Below are positions 21,937 to 30,354 of a DNA stretch of 54,643 nt, piece after piece; position 1 is the stretch's first letter; each line of letters starts with the position of its first letter. Source of the stretch: Candidatus Moraniibacteriota bacterium (GTDB lineage Bacteria > Patescibacteriota > Minisyncoccia > Moranbacterales > UBA2206); NCBI GenBank assembly GCA_026396175.1, contig JAPLXG010000004.1:1-54643 (forward strand), read 5' to 3'. The notes beneath the pieces are model-generated. The model was not told the origin of the DNA. It searched no databases and saw only the letters and a list, made by a program, of their open reading frames with translations. Position numbers and translations under genes: made by a program.

Positions 21937-21974
21937 TTGACAAAATATCAATGGTATGATAGTATCATACCATT
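21937..21974 (+). promoter_or_regulatory. Promoter with overlapping palindromic operator
   Basis: TTGACA (21937-21942), 17-bp spacer, TAGTAT (21960-21965). A perfect inverted repeat AATGGTATGAT-AGT-ATCATACCATT (21950-21974) covers the -10 box and likely start site. This is the layout of a repressor operator. It is followed by a second small hairpin (GACGG..CCGTC) in the leader. Confidence 0.65.
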
Positions 21975-22045
21975 AGTTTTTTGACAAGCAGACGGCTTCA
22001 AAACCGTCGAAAATATTAACCGCAACTAATCAGAGGAGGAGCAAC

Positions 22046-22432
22046 ATGAATAGTCTGACATTTTTTATTTTTGTATTTTTGATAAGCGTGATTATGACAC
22101 TAGTTGGCAACTCGACCGGTGCAACAGCACTCTTGTTTAAACTTCCTTGGTGGGTCGCTCTCAGCTATTACATGGCCAATATACTCTTTGGAATGGCAAT
22201 TTATCTAGCAAGTTGCCGTTTCGTAAAATGGTGGAAGTGGGCGCTATTGGTGGTCATAGCTGTCGTTGAAGTTCAGGTCAGAAATGCAACTGGGGCCACG
22301 CTAGCTCTAAGCGGGCTATCTAGATGGCATGTATGGATATTTTCCTTGCCCATATATGCTATGGGAATTTTCCTAGCCATTTGGATAAGAAAACTACATG
22401 AAGAAAGGAGGTGGAGGAAAAGGAAAAAATAA
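22046..22432 (+). CDS. Hypothetical four-helix membrane protein
   Basis: 128 residues, not recognised. About four hydrophobic helices (FFIFVFLISVIMTLVG; WWVALSYYMANILFGMAIYL; WALLVVIAVVEVQV; WIFSLPIYAMGIFLAIWI) with a strongly basic tail (HEERRWRKRKK). An internal echo, GNSTGATALLFKL and RNATGATLALSGL, suggests a duplicated hairpin unit. GAGGAGG lies upstream of the ATG. It has its own promoter with an overlapping palindromic operator and a terminator, so it is a tightly controlled single-gene unit. Confidence 0.65.
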   Translation: MNSLTFFIFVFLISVIMTLVGNSTGATALLFKLPWWVALSYYMANILFGMAIYLASCRFVKWWKWALLVVIAVVEVQVRNATGATLALSGLSRWHVWIFSLPIYAMGIFLAIWIRKLHEERRWRKRKK

Positions 22433-22438
22433 GCCCGA

Positions 22439-22478
22439 AGCGCCGGAGTGAGCATATCACTTCCGGCGCTGTTTTATT
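22439..22478 (+). terminator. Intrinsic terminator
   Basis: AGCGCCGGAGTGA / TCACTTCCGGCGCT stem with a short loop, then GTTTTATTT, six bases after the stop. Confidence 0.85.
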
Positions 22479-22580
22479 TATTCTGGCCCATTTCCGCCCA
22501 ATTAGCGCCAGTTTATTCAAAAACAATCGATTTTGTGCTATTATGGCGTTATAGATAATTAACCATTAACTACAAAAAAT

Positions 22581-24020
22581 ATGAAAGTAAACCCAAATAT
22601 TTTTCGGGGCTATGACCTGCGGGGCATTGTCGACAAAGATCTTAGTCCGGAAATCGCCGAGCATCTTGGCAAGGCGCACGGAACGTATATGAAAAGGCAC
22701 GGCGTGACGAAAGCGGTGGTTGGACGTGATTGTCGATTTACCAGCGCCGAGTATGGTGAAGCTCTCATTCGCGGATTTAGTTGGGCTGGGGTGGACACAA
22801 TTGATATTGGAATGTGTTTAGTGGGGACTTTTTATTGGGCGCAGTATTATCTCAAATCACCCGGTGGCGCATTTGTCACTGCTTCGCATAATCCCTCGGA
22901 ATATAACGGCTTCAAATTCGCGATTGATTTTTCCGAAACGCTGGTCAGCGAAAGCATCCAGGAAATTCGCCGAATGGTTGAGGAGGAAGATTACGTTCAA
23001 GGCGAAGTGTCAGGAAAGATTGAAAAGCAAGATATTGGTGAGGCTTACTTTCAAGATTTAAACAAGCGATTGCCGATCACGAAAAAATTCAAAGTTGTTG
23101 TTGATCCAAGCAATTCCACTGCCGGCGCAATTGTGCCAGAATTTTTGCGAAAAATTGGTTGTGAAGTTGTAGAAAAGAATTGTAATATTGACCCATCGTT
23201 TCCATCGGGAACGCCCGATCCAACCGAAAGCCTAGTTGCGAATAGAATAAGCCAAGAAGTTCTCGAAGCAAAAGCGGATATCGGATTTTCCTATGACGCC
23301 GATGGCGATCGCATTGGCATTGTTGACGACAAGGGTGGAATCATTTGGAACGACGTGTTGGTCGCTATTTTTGCCACTGATGTTTTGCACACGCATCCGG
23401 GAGAAAAAATAATGTATAACACCCTATGTTCAAAAGTGGTGGAAGACACAATCCTGGCCAATGGTGGCGTTCCTTTTATGTGGCGAACCGGCCATTCATT
23501 TCTCAAGAAAAAAAATCAAGAAGTGAAAGCGGCATTCATTGGAGAACTTTCCGGCCACTTCTTTTTCTCGGCTGATTTCTATAACCACGACGATGGAATC
23601 TATTCCACTTTGCGCCTGCTCGCCTATCTCTCGCGAACAAATCAATCCCTTTCAGAAGTGGTTGAGAAATTGCCAAAATACATCTCTAGCCCGGAAATTA
23701 AACTGGGTTGCCCCGATGACCAGAAAGTTGCCCTAATTGAAAAAATGAGCGTAGTGCTGGAAAAAGATTATCCTGAAGCTGAAGTGATTTCTGACGAGCG
23801 CGCGGGCGATGGCGTCAGACTCAACCTGACTGATTCAATGTTTGTAGTGCGCTATTCCCAGAATGGACCATATCTCACCATCAAGTTCGAAGCACAGACC
23901 CAAGAGCGCTATGACGAACTGAAAAAATATCTCAATGAATTTCTGCATGGTTATCCAGAAGTAGACTGGACCGGAAAAACCATCACTACAGTCAATGCGG
24001 AGGCGATTGAGCTAGACTAA
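22581..24020 (+). CDS. manB: Phosphomannomutase/phosphoglucomutase
   Basis: 479 residues of the alpha-D-phosphohexomutase family, interconverting hexose 6-P and 1-P. All four signature loops are present: the catalytic Ser102 in FVTASHNPSEYNG, the metal loop YDADGDRIG, the sugar loop GELSGH (usually GEMSGH), and the phosphate loop VVRYSQNGPYL. With the cupin isomerases and the guanylyltransferase it completes fructose-6-P to GDP-mannose, presumably for surface glycans. There is no Shine-Dalgarno; a terminator follows. Confidence 0.93.
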   Translation: MKVNPNIFRGYDLRGIVDKDLSPEIAEHLGKAHGTYMKRHGVTKAVVGRDCRFTSAEYGEALIRGFSWAGVDTIDIGMCLVGTFYWAQYYLKSPGGAFVTASHNPSEYNGFKFAIDFSETLVSESIQEIRRMVEEEDYVQGEVSGKIEKQDIGEAYFQDLNKRLPITKKFKVVVDPSNSTAGAIVPEFLRKIGCEVVEKNCNIDPSFPSGTPDPTESLVANRISQEVLEAKADIGFSYDADGDRIGIVDDKGGIIWNDVLVAIFATDVLHTHPGEKIMYNTLCSKVVEDTILANGGVPFMWRTGHSFLKKKNQEVKAAFIGELSGHFFFSADFYNHDDGIYSTLRLLAYLSRTNQSLSEVVEKLPKYISSPEIKLGCPDDQKVALIEKMSVVLEKDYPEAEVISDERAGDGVRLNLTDSMFVVRYSQNGPYLTIKFEAQTQERYDELKKYLNEFLHGYPEVDWTGKTITTVNAEAIELD

Positions 24021-24043
24021 CCAATAATAAATCCTTCATCACT

Positions 24044-24070
24044 AAAAAAGAGCCGCGAGGCTCTTTTTTG
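24044..24070 (+). terminator. Intrinsic terminator
   Basis: AAAAAAGAGCC-GCGA-GGCTCTTTTTT, symmetric, so active on either strand. Confidence 0.85.
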
Positions 24071-24114
24071 TTATACTATGACGAAAAACTTAAGTAAACG
24101 CTGGAAAAACAATT

Positions 24115-24415
24115 GTCATTCCCGCGCAGGCGGGAATCCAGTCACGCAATTAGCTTAAAATAGAGGTCGTCCCAGTTAGGATTATTTTGTTCGATAAGAT
24201 TTATTTTCCACGCTCTGTTCCATTTTTTGAGTGCTTTTTCCCTGGCAATAGCTACTAAATCCATCAGTAATCTTGGTTTTATGTTGCTGGATTCTTTTAA
24301 TTAAATCTGAGGTTACGCCGATGTATAGTGTCCCGTTTCTGTTACTAGCTAAAATATAGAGATAGTAGCTTTTCATTAAGTCTTTACACTAGATTCCCGC
24401 CTGCGCGGGAATGAC
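24115..24415 (-). mobile_element. Family B cassette B4: REP pair around a decayed GIY-YIG gene
   Basis: Left arm GTCATTCCCGCGCAGGCGGG..., right arm CACTAGATTCCCGCCTGCGC...GGGAATGAC, inverted. The interior is filled by one gene remnant on the minus strand. The cassette lies between manB and trpS. Confidence 0.85.
24142..24376 (-). pseudogene. GIY-YIG nuclease, frameshifted by internal deletion
   Basis: N-terminus MKSYYLYILASNRNGTLYIG, then VTSDLIKRIQQHKTK, matches the intact copy at 30394. After KITDGF the DNA lacks 56 bp that copy B6 retains; this shifts the frame and gives a 64-residue protein with a false tail. The original C-terminus (NRAW..., LIEQNNPNWDDLYFKLIA) is still readable in another frame down to a TGA at 24142, directly beside the REP arm. 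A single-copy T-A-C at the junction suggests slippage or microhomology deletion. Confidence 0.85.
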
Positions 24416-24433
24416 AATAATTTTTTGGATTTT

Positions 24434-25585
24434 TTACAAAACAAACCCCACTTTCTTTTTCACCTCATCCAATTTCTTTTTCGCGAGCGGCCTGACTTTT
24501 TTTGCTCCATCTTCTAAAATCTTCAAAACTTTTTCGTCAGACAACTCCCCCATTTTCTTTTGGAATGGCTCGAGAAATTTAATAATTATTTCTGCGAGTT
24601 CAGTCTTAAAGTCAGAATATTTCTTGCCAACAAGAAGTTTTTCGACTTCTTTCGGTGTCTTATTATCTAGGAGGCTATAGATATTAATCAAGTTTTTTAG
24701 CGCTGGCTTATCATCACTATAAACTATTTCGCTACCGGAATCCGTCACCGCTTTTTTGATTTTCCTGCGCACCGTTTCGGCGTCATCATTGAGAGCAATG
24801 TAGTTATATTCCGATTTGGCCGATTTGGACATTTTCTTGGTTGGATCATCGAGGCCCATAATGTTTTCGCTTTCTGGTTTTGTGTAGGCCTCAGGGATAA
24901 TGAAAGTTTCGCCGAATTTATGATTAAATCTTTGCGCTAATGTTCTAGCTAATTCAATATGTTGTTTTTGGTCTTTGCCGACCGGCACCACTTGCGTGTC
25001 ATATAAAATAATATCCGCAGCCATCAATACTGGATAATCGAAGAGGCCAACAGCTGATTTATTGAATGGCGCAAGAATTTCCTGCTTAAATTGATCCACT
25101 ATAGATTTGTATAACAAACTAACCTGCCTCGCTCTATCCATTTTGTTATACGCAACACTATCAACTTCAGGGAAATTTTTTCTTACATAATCCTCACTCA
25201 TTACATCACCCGATTCTATGAAGGTATTAAAATCTGATTGAATGCCTGTCTTGTCTTTGAACTGTGTCATTTTTGACAAATCACTATTCCTTGCAATCGT
25301 ATTTAAAATCCAACATAATTCAGCATGTTCAGAAACGTGCGACTGAATAAAAATAGCGCATTTCTTTGGGTCAATGCCCGCTGCTAAATAAATCTTCGCG
25401 ATTTCGATTGTACGTTTGCGCAAAACTTCCGGGTCTTGCGGAACGGTGATGGCGTGCATATCCACGACACAAAAAATTGAATCATACTCCTCTTGCAACT
25501 TGACCCAATTCTGGATTGCGCCGAGATAGTTTCCGATGTGAAGGTTGCCTGATGGCTGAATGCCGGAAAAAATTCGTTTTTTCAT
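24434..25585 (-). CDS. trpS: Tryptophanyl-tRNA synthetase
   Basis: Class I aminoacyl-tRNA synthetase that charges tRNA-Trp. Visible: IFSGIQPSGNLHIGNYLGAI with the HIGN signature (~17-20), the Trp-pocket region, VPVGKDQKQHIELAR, and the KMSKS loop in DPTKKMSKSAKSEYN. At 383 residues it is ~40-50 longer than bacterial TrpS such as that of Bacillus; the extra lies in the middle (near ESGDVMSEDYVRKNFPEVDS), a connective region. There is no Shine-Dalgarno. It lies four bases downstream of the lipoprotein gene on the same strand, so the two are likely co-transcribed. Confidence 0.95.
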   Translation of the reverse strand: MKKRIFSGIQPSGNLHIGNYLGAIQNWVKLQEEYDSIFCVVDMHAITVPQDPEVLRKRTIEIAKIYLAAGIDPKKCAIFIQSHVSEHAELCWILNTIARNSDLSKMTQFKDKTGIQSDFNTFIESGDVMSEDYVRKNFPEVDSVAYNKMDRARQVSLLYKSIVDQFKQEILAPFNKSAVGLFDYPVLMAADIILYDTQVVPVGKDQKQHIELARTLAQRFNHKFGETFIIPEAYTKPESENIMGLDDPTKKMSKSAKSEYNYIALNDDAETVRRKIKKAVTDSGSEIVYSDDKPALKNLINIYSLLDNKTPKEVEKLLVGKKYSDFKTELAEIIIKFLEPFQKKMGELSDEKVLKILEDGAKKVRPLAKKKLDEVKKKVGFVL

Positions 25586-25589
25586 AATA

Positions 25590-26582
25590 TTATTTGGTAA
25601 GCTTAAAAGTTTTAATGATGCCTTGGACTTCTTTCATCCTTGCTTCAATATCACTATCTTTGGCGTATTGAGCTTGCGCCCAGACGAAAACATAGGTTCC
25701 ATTTTCGCCGAGTAATTCCGGCACTGGACCGCCTTCGCTTTTGATCGCCTCCCACTGTTTTTTGGTGTGGAAACTGATATTGAAAAGCCCATCCGGTTGA
25801 GCGGGAAGACCAAAATCAATCGAATCGCTCTGCCCATCACTGCCCCAATCCAAAGTTCTGTTTGTCGCGTTATAGTCTTGCCAAGTAGCCGGGAAAGTCA
25901 GTTCAAATCCATATTTAGCATTTTTATAGACCTGAGTGGCAGTGGCCGCGCTATCGATTGGTTTTGTCAGCAATGATTGATAGACAGAAACTCCATCAAG
26001 CTTGATGCTATTTAACATTTCTCCGTCAACTTGGCAATCAAAAATACAAGCCGGCTGGAGACTGAAAGTCACTAAGGTTTTTAGCCCCTTAGAATAGGCA
26101 GCGTAGACTCGGAAACTTTCCAAATTGGCCACACTGACTTCAGGATTTTCCTTATCCACTGTCCAGGATATTTTATTGGGCAATGCTAAATTTTTGTATT
26201 TATCTTTTACATATTTTTCGGCGCTGATTTGATCGGAGCTAGCTACATAATAAATCGAAAGAATAGGATCGATGTAACTGCCATTAACACTCTCCCCTTC
26301 TTGCATCTGCCCGATAGACACAGTCTCTCCGTTTTTTGTCACAAATAAATCATGACAGGCGGCGGAGTCCTGGCAAATCTTGGCCGGGTACTCAAAACTA
26401 AAAGCCGTCCCATTGAAGGAAAAAGTTTTCCATTCGGCTTTTTTATCTACCTGAGCTTCCGGCGCCGGCTGTTCCACTACAGGCGCTGGTGTCGGTTGTG
26501 TCTGAACCACTTGCGACTGTCCACATCCCGCCAAGAAAATTATTCCCAAAAGTACCACACTTGTTTTAAGTATTTTTTGCAT
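25590..26582 (-). CDS. Predicted lipoprotein of unknown function
   Basis: 330 residues from the ATG at 26582 (MQKILKTSVV); a longer frame to 26609 would put nine extra residues before the signal peptide. The lipobox is IIFLAGCGQ, so the protein should be anchored by a diacylglyceryl-Cys. A Pro/Gln-rich linker (QTQPTPAPVVEQPAPEAQV) follows, then two similar PsbP-like/hypothetical beta domains: FSFNGTAFSFEYPAKICQDS and YKNAKYGFELTFPATWQDYN both read as the start strand of such a domain. Role unknown. Confidence 0.75.
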   Translation of the reverse strand: MQKILKTSVVLLGIIFLAGCGQSQVVQTQPTPAPVVEQPAPEAQVDKKAEWKTFSFNGTAFSFEYPAKICQDSAACHDLFVTKNGETVSIGQMQEGESVNGSYIDPILSIYYVASSDQISAEKYVKDKYKNLALPNKISWTVDKENPEVSVANLESFRVYAAYSKGLKTLVTFSLQPACIFDCQVDGEMLNSIKLDGVSVYQSLLTKPIDSAATATQVYKNAKYGFELTFPATWQDYNATNRTLDWGSDGQSDSIDFGLPAQPDGLFNISFHTKKQWEAIKSEGGPVPELLGENGTYVFVWAQAQYAKDSDIEARMKEVQGIIKTFKLTK

Positions 26583-26624
26583 AGTTTTTTTAAATAAATT
26601 ATTTAGCAATTTTATTTTTCTTCG

Positions 26625-26903
26625 CTACTTCCAATACTCGCGGAGCCACCGCATCGGACGATTTACCGCTCTTTCTCCCTCTTTTTGAACTACCGAGGAT
26701 TCCTCGGATGTTCGTTTTTCTTCCAATTCTCTTTCTGTGTAGATATTTTTTAGATGCAAAGCAACATTATCCACACTACAATCAAAAAGTTCCGCCATTT
26801 GCTTTTGTGAAAGCCACACTGTTTCACCATCAAAACGCACATCAATCTTAGTCTCGCCCGTTTCTGTTTTGTAGATAATTATTTGTGATTGCGGTTGTTT
26901 CAT
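26625..26903 (-). pseudogene. RhuM-like protein, truncated remnant
   Basis: The first ~75 residues match the N-terminus of RhuM/virulence-type proteins: IIIYKTETGETKIDVRFDGE, TVWLSQKQMAELFDCSVDNV, HLKNIY and SSVVQKEG. Intact members continue with YNLD...VGYR and are over 300 residues. Here the match stops at ERAVNRP, and the frame ends 10 codons later. In the next frame SDAVAPRVLEVAKKNKIAK can be read to a stop, perhaps the end of a different gene, so this may be a deletion junction. There is no Shine-Dalgarno. Confidence 0.7.
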
Positions 26904-26956
26904 AACTCCATTTTAGCCCATTTTCCCGTTTCAAGCAATTCTCGACACAGTCAAAG

Positions 26957-26985
26957 CAAAAGTCCCGCTCAGGCGGGGCTTTTGT
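26957..26985 (-). terminator. Hairpin, probable terminator
   Basis: AAAAGTCCCGC-TCAG-GCGGGGCTTTTG, near symmetric; it lies 58 bases after the RNase J stop and before the RhuM remnant. T runs are short. Confidence 0.55.
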
Positions 26986-26994
26986 TTGAATATT

Positions 26995-27038
26995 ATTTGT
27001 ACATTCGTATATTCGTACTAAATTCGTAATTCGTAGAG
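26995..27038. repeat. Family D AT-rich repeat, copy D1
   Basis: TTTGTACATTCGTATATTCG..TAATTCGTAG, at the 3' end of the RNase J gene. Related copies lie before ychF, before rpsF and as an inverted pair before infC. Confidence 0.65.
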
Positions 27039-27042
27039 AAAT

Positions 27043-28860
27043 CTACACCTCAATAATCACCGGCAGAACCATCGGACGCCTTTGCGTTTGTTGGAAGAGG
27101 TAGAGTCCAACGACTTCGCGGATGTTGTCTTCGATGAATTTCTTTTCCGGTGAAGTTTTTTTCGATGTTGTGTCTTTGATTGCTTTTTGCACTCGCCTTT
27201 TGGTTTCATTGATCAGATCAAAATTATCTTTGACGTAGATGAAACCACGGGACGTGATTTGAATGTTTCCAACCACTTCTTTTTTCTTGCTGTCCAAAAT
27301 AACAGTGATGACAAACATACCGTCGGCACTGAGCACTTGGCGGTCACGAATGACCACCTGCCCCACGTCGCCCACGCCCAGTCCGTCCACCATAACGTAG
27401 CTTGTATCCACTTTTTTCGGTAACAGTTTTGCCTGGCCACGTTGCACTTCGAGTACATTGCCATTGTCCATAATGAAAATGTTTTCTTTGCGAAAACCAA
27501 TTCGCACAGCTAACTTTTCCGCTTCTTTTAGCATATAGTGATTGGCATAGACCGGCAGGAAAAAGTCCGGTCGCACTTGCCTGAGCATTTCTTGAATATC
27601 CACCGCACTGCAATGACCGCTGGTGTGCACATCCATCACGTCAGAGTGGATAACATTGTCGCACTTGCGATAGAGATTATCTTTCAAGCGTTGAATTGTT
27701 CTTTCATTGCCCGGAATGACCGAAGAGGAAAAAACAATTGTATCATTTTTTTTGACTTTGATGTGTCGGTGATTGTCGGTAATGATTCGAGAGAGCACAG
27801 CGTTACCTTCGCCTTGCGCGCCAGTGCAAACAATCACCACTTTGTTTTCCGGATATTTGTGCAAATCGTTGACGGAAATTAAAGTTTCTTTGTGCATTTT
27901 GATGTAGCCCAGTTCTTTGGCAATGTCGATATTCATTTTCATACTATAGCCATCCAGTGCCACTTTTTTGCCGATCTTTTCGGCGTATTCCAAGATATGA
28001 CCAACTCTTCTGATTTGCGAAGAGAATGTGCCGATGATGATTTTACCGGTCGCTTCACTGATCAGTTTTTCCAAGTTGTGATACATTTCATCTTCTGTCG
28101 TGCGTGAAGGATTGGTCACAATCGCGCCAAGACTTTCCAGCATCAAGATGCGTGGGCTTGGCAATTTGGCCAGATGATTGTAATTCACCAGACTTCCGCC
28201 ATGGGGAGTTTTTTCCATCGTCCAGTCGCCAGGATGAATGACGGTTCCATCCGGAGTTTTGAGAATCACGCCGACGGCGTCCATAATGGAATGCTCCACT
28301 TCAAAAAATTCAATTTCGAATTTTCCCAAACGCAATTTATCTTCCACACTTTTTATGCGGATTGTTTTTAAATTTTGCGCGGAACCTTTTTCAAAGTCTT
28401 CCAATTTTTTCTTGACCATCGCCAAGGTCATATCGCGCCCAATAATTGGCGGATAGCCGAGTTGACGCAAAAGGATTGGCGCGGCGCCGATGTGGTCCAA
28501 GTGACCATGACTCAAAATCACGCCCCGGATATTTTTTTCCTTGCCTTTGAGATAGCTGATGTTGGGAATGATGTAATCAATTCCCGGCATATCCTCTTCT
28601 GGAAATTGCAGACCCATGTCCAAAATGACAATATCCCCGCCATATTCAAACAGCGTCATATTGCGACCAACTTCTTCTTGGCCTCCCAGGGGGATGATTC
28701 TCAAGGCTCCCTTGGTGCTTCCCGAATTCATCTGCATCGGCATCGGGTTCCGATTAGTCTTGGGTTTTATCCTCGCGAGACCATCGAGGTTTCTGGGTAT
28801 CGTAAAGCTGTTTGGACGTGCCAAACCAGCCGGCGATACATTGGTTGTTTTTTTAAACAT
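27043..28860 (-). CDS. rnj: Ribonuclease J
   Basis: 605 residues, beta-CASP metallo-beta-lactamase RNase with endo and 5'-3' exo activity on RNA. Visible: the metal motif ILSHGHLDHIGAAP (~116-129), VEHSIMDAVGV, IHPGDWTM, LESLGAI, the beta-CASP part with GTFSSQIRRVGHI, CTGAQGEGNAVL, and the late His motif DVHTSGHCS. The C-terminal ~100 residues form the dimerisation/tail domain (ADGMFVITVILDSKKKEVVG). The N-terminus has ~50 basic, low-complexity residues before the catalytic core (ALRIIPLGGQEEVGRNM). There is no Shine-Dalgarno. It is transcribed divergently from ychF. Confidence 0.93.
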   Translation of the reverse strand: MFKKTTNVSPAGLARPNSFTIPRNLDGLARIKPKTNRNPMPMQMNSGSTKGALRIIPLGGQEEVGRNMTLFEYGGDIVILDMGLQFPEEDMPGIDYIIPNISYLKGKEKNIRGVILSHGHLDHIGAAPILLRQLGYPPIIGRDMTLAMVKKKLEDFEKGSAQNLKTIRIKSVEDKLRLGKFEIEFFEVEHSIMDAVGVILKTPDGTVIHPGDWTMEKTPHGGSLVNYNHLAKLPSPRILMLESLGAIVTNPSRTTEDEMYHNLEKLISEATGKIIIGTFSSQIRRVGHILEYAEKIGKKVALDGYSMKMNIDIAKELGYIKMHKETLISVNDLHKYPENKVVIVCTGAQGEGNAVLSRIITDNHRHIKVKKNDTIVFSSSVIPGNERTIQRLKDNLYRKCDNVIHSDVMDVHTSGHCSAVDIQEMLRQVRPDFFLPVYANHYMLKEAEKLAVRIGFRKENIFIMDNGNVLEVQRGQAKLLPKKVDTSYVMVDGLGVGDVGQVVIRDRQVLSADGMFVITVILDSKKKEVVGNIQITSRGFIYVKDNFDLINETKRRVQKAIKDTTSKKTSPEKKFIEDNIREVVGLYLFQQTQRRPMVLPVIIEV

Positions 28861-29098
28861 ACTTTTCGAAAAAATAAAGATACCAAAAAAAAGTTGGTTA
28901 TCTCGAATAAAAGCGACTTCGCGCTTTTTCTAATTAAAGAAATTAAGATAATAAAAGAAATAGAATAAAATGACTAAAACAAAAGGTTTTCTTCCACTAC
29001 TGAAATTATATCATACTATTATACACGCATCAATGGATTTGTCAATAGCGGCTCATATTTTACTAATCCCCCCAACTGTTATATGCTTAAAACAGTTT

Positions 29099-29140
29099 AA
29101 TTTGTATATTTGTAAATTTGTACTAATTCGTAATTTGTAG
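29099..29140. repeat. Family D AT-rich repeat, copy D2
   Basis: AATTTGTATATTTGTAAATT, then TGTACTAATTCGTAATTTGT, ending five bases before the ychF start codon. Confidence 0.7.
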
Positions 29141-29145
29141 ACCTT

Positions 29146-30192
29146 ATGAAGATCGGAATTGTCGGCCTCCCGAACGTCGGAAAATCAACCCTGTTTAAGG
29201 CGCTGACCAAGACGCAAGTGGATATTAGCAATTATCCTTTTTGCACGATCGAACCTAATGTGGGAATCGTGAAGGTTCCCGATGAGCGCCTCGAAAAGCT
29301 CTCCGAGATGTCAACGTCGGAAAAAATCATTCCGGCCATCATCGAGTTTGTCGATATCGCCGGCATTGTGAAAGGCGCTTCGACTGGCGAAGGCTTGGGT
29401 AATAAATTTCTCTCAAATATCCGTGAAGTTGATGCCATCTGCCAAGTGGTGCGAGTTTTTGATAATTCGAATATTATTCATGTTAATAATAAAATTGATC
29501 CGGAAAGTGACATTGAGACAATCAACACTGAATTAATCTTGGCTGATTTGGAAACTATCCAAAAAGTGAAAATTCGCCTCGAGAAAGAAACGCATGGTAA
29601 TAAAAAAGGCGCCGCCGAACAACTGGCCGTGCTTAATCATATTAGGGAAAATCTTGAAGCTGGCCAAGTTGCCAACTCCACTAGCCTAGATTTTGAAGAC
29701 GAAAACACCAAAATTATCGTGCGCGAACTGTCACTGCTCACTATGAAACCGTTTTTATATATTTACAATGTTTCCGATGTGGCAGAAAAACTGCCAGAAA
29801 ATTTAGAAAAATTACCCCACGTCAAATTAGACGTTAAGATAGAAGAAGAGTTAATCGAAATGACAAAAGTTGAAGCAGAGGAGCTTGGCGTCAAATCAAA
29901 TCTAGACGAGCTCATTGTCCGTGCCTATGAACTTTTAGGACTAATCACGTTCCTAACTACCGGCAAAGATGAAACGCGCGCTTGGACAATCAAAAAGGGC
30001 TGGACGGCGCCACTGGCTGGCACTGCCATTCACAATGATTTCAAAGATAAATTCATCCGCGCCGAAGTAATCAACTGGCAAAAATTATTGGACGCCGGGT
30101 CGTGGTCGAAAGCGAAAGAGCTTGGGACACTCAGACTTGAAGGTAAGGAATATGTGGTGCAGGATGGGGATGTTGTAGAATTTAAGATATAA
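29146..30192 (+). CDS. ychF: Obg-family ATPase/GTPase YchF
   Basis: YchF/OLA1 is a ribosome-associated Obg-type P-loop ATPase involved in translation and stress. Visible: G1 [11 protein letters not shown] (7-17), G3 [10 protein letters not shown] (~67-76), the helical-hairpin insert, YIYNVSD in the place of NKxD, and a C-terminal TGS domain ([20 protein letters not shown]). At 348 residues it is slightly shorter than the ~363 usual, mainly in the coiled hairpin. The family D repeat fills the leader and there is no Shine-Dalgarno. Confidence 0.95.
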   Translation: MKIGIVGLPNVGKSTLFKALTKTQVDISNYPFCTIEPNVGIVKVPDERLEKLSEMSTSEKIIPAIIEFVDIAGIVKGASTGEGLGNKFLSNIREVDAICQVVRVFDNSNIIHVNNKIDPESDIETINTELILADLETIQKVKIRLEKETHGNKKGAAEQLAVLNHIRENLEAGQVANSTSLDFEDENTKIIVRELSLLTMKPFLYIYNVSDVAEKLPENLEKLPHVKLDVKIEEELIEMTKVEAEELGVKSNLDELIVRAYELLGLITFLTTGKDETRAWTIKKGWTAPLAGTAIHNDFKDKFIRAEVINWQKLLDAGSWSKAKELGTLRLEGKEYVVQDGDVVEFKI

Positions 30193-30354
30193 CAAAAATG
30201 GGGATGCCTGCCCCGTGCAATCCGCCAGCTGGCGGAGATTTTACGGGGTGATTGAATTTAAGATTTGATAGAGTGGACCATGATTTGATTTAGCATAATC
30301 CTCGAAAACATTCACAATGACACGAGGCTACTAAAAATAAAAACCAGCAAGATT

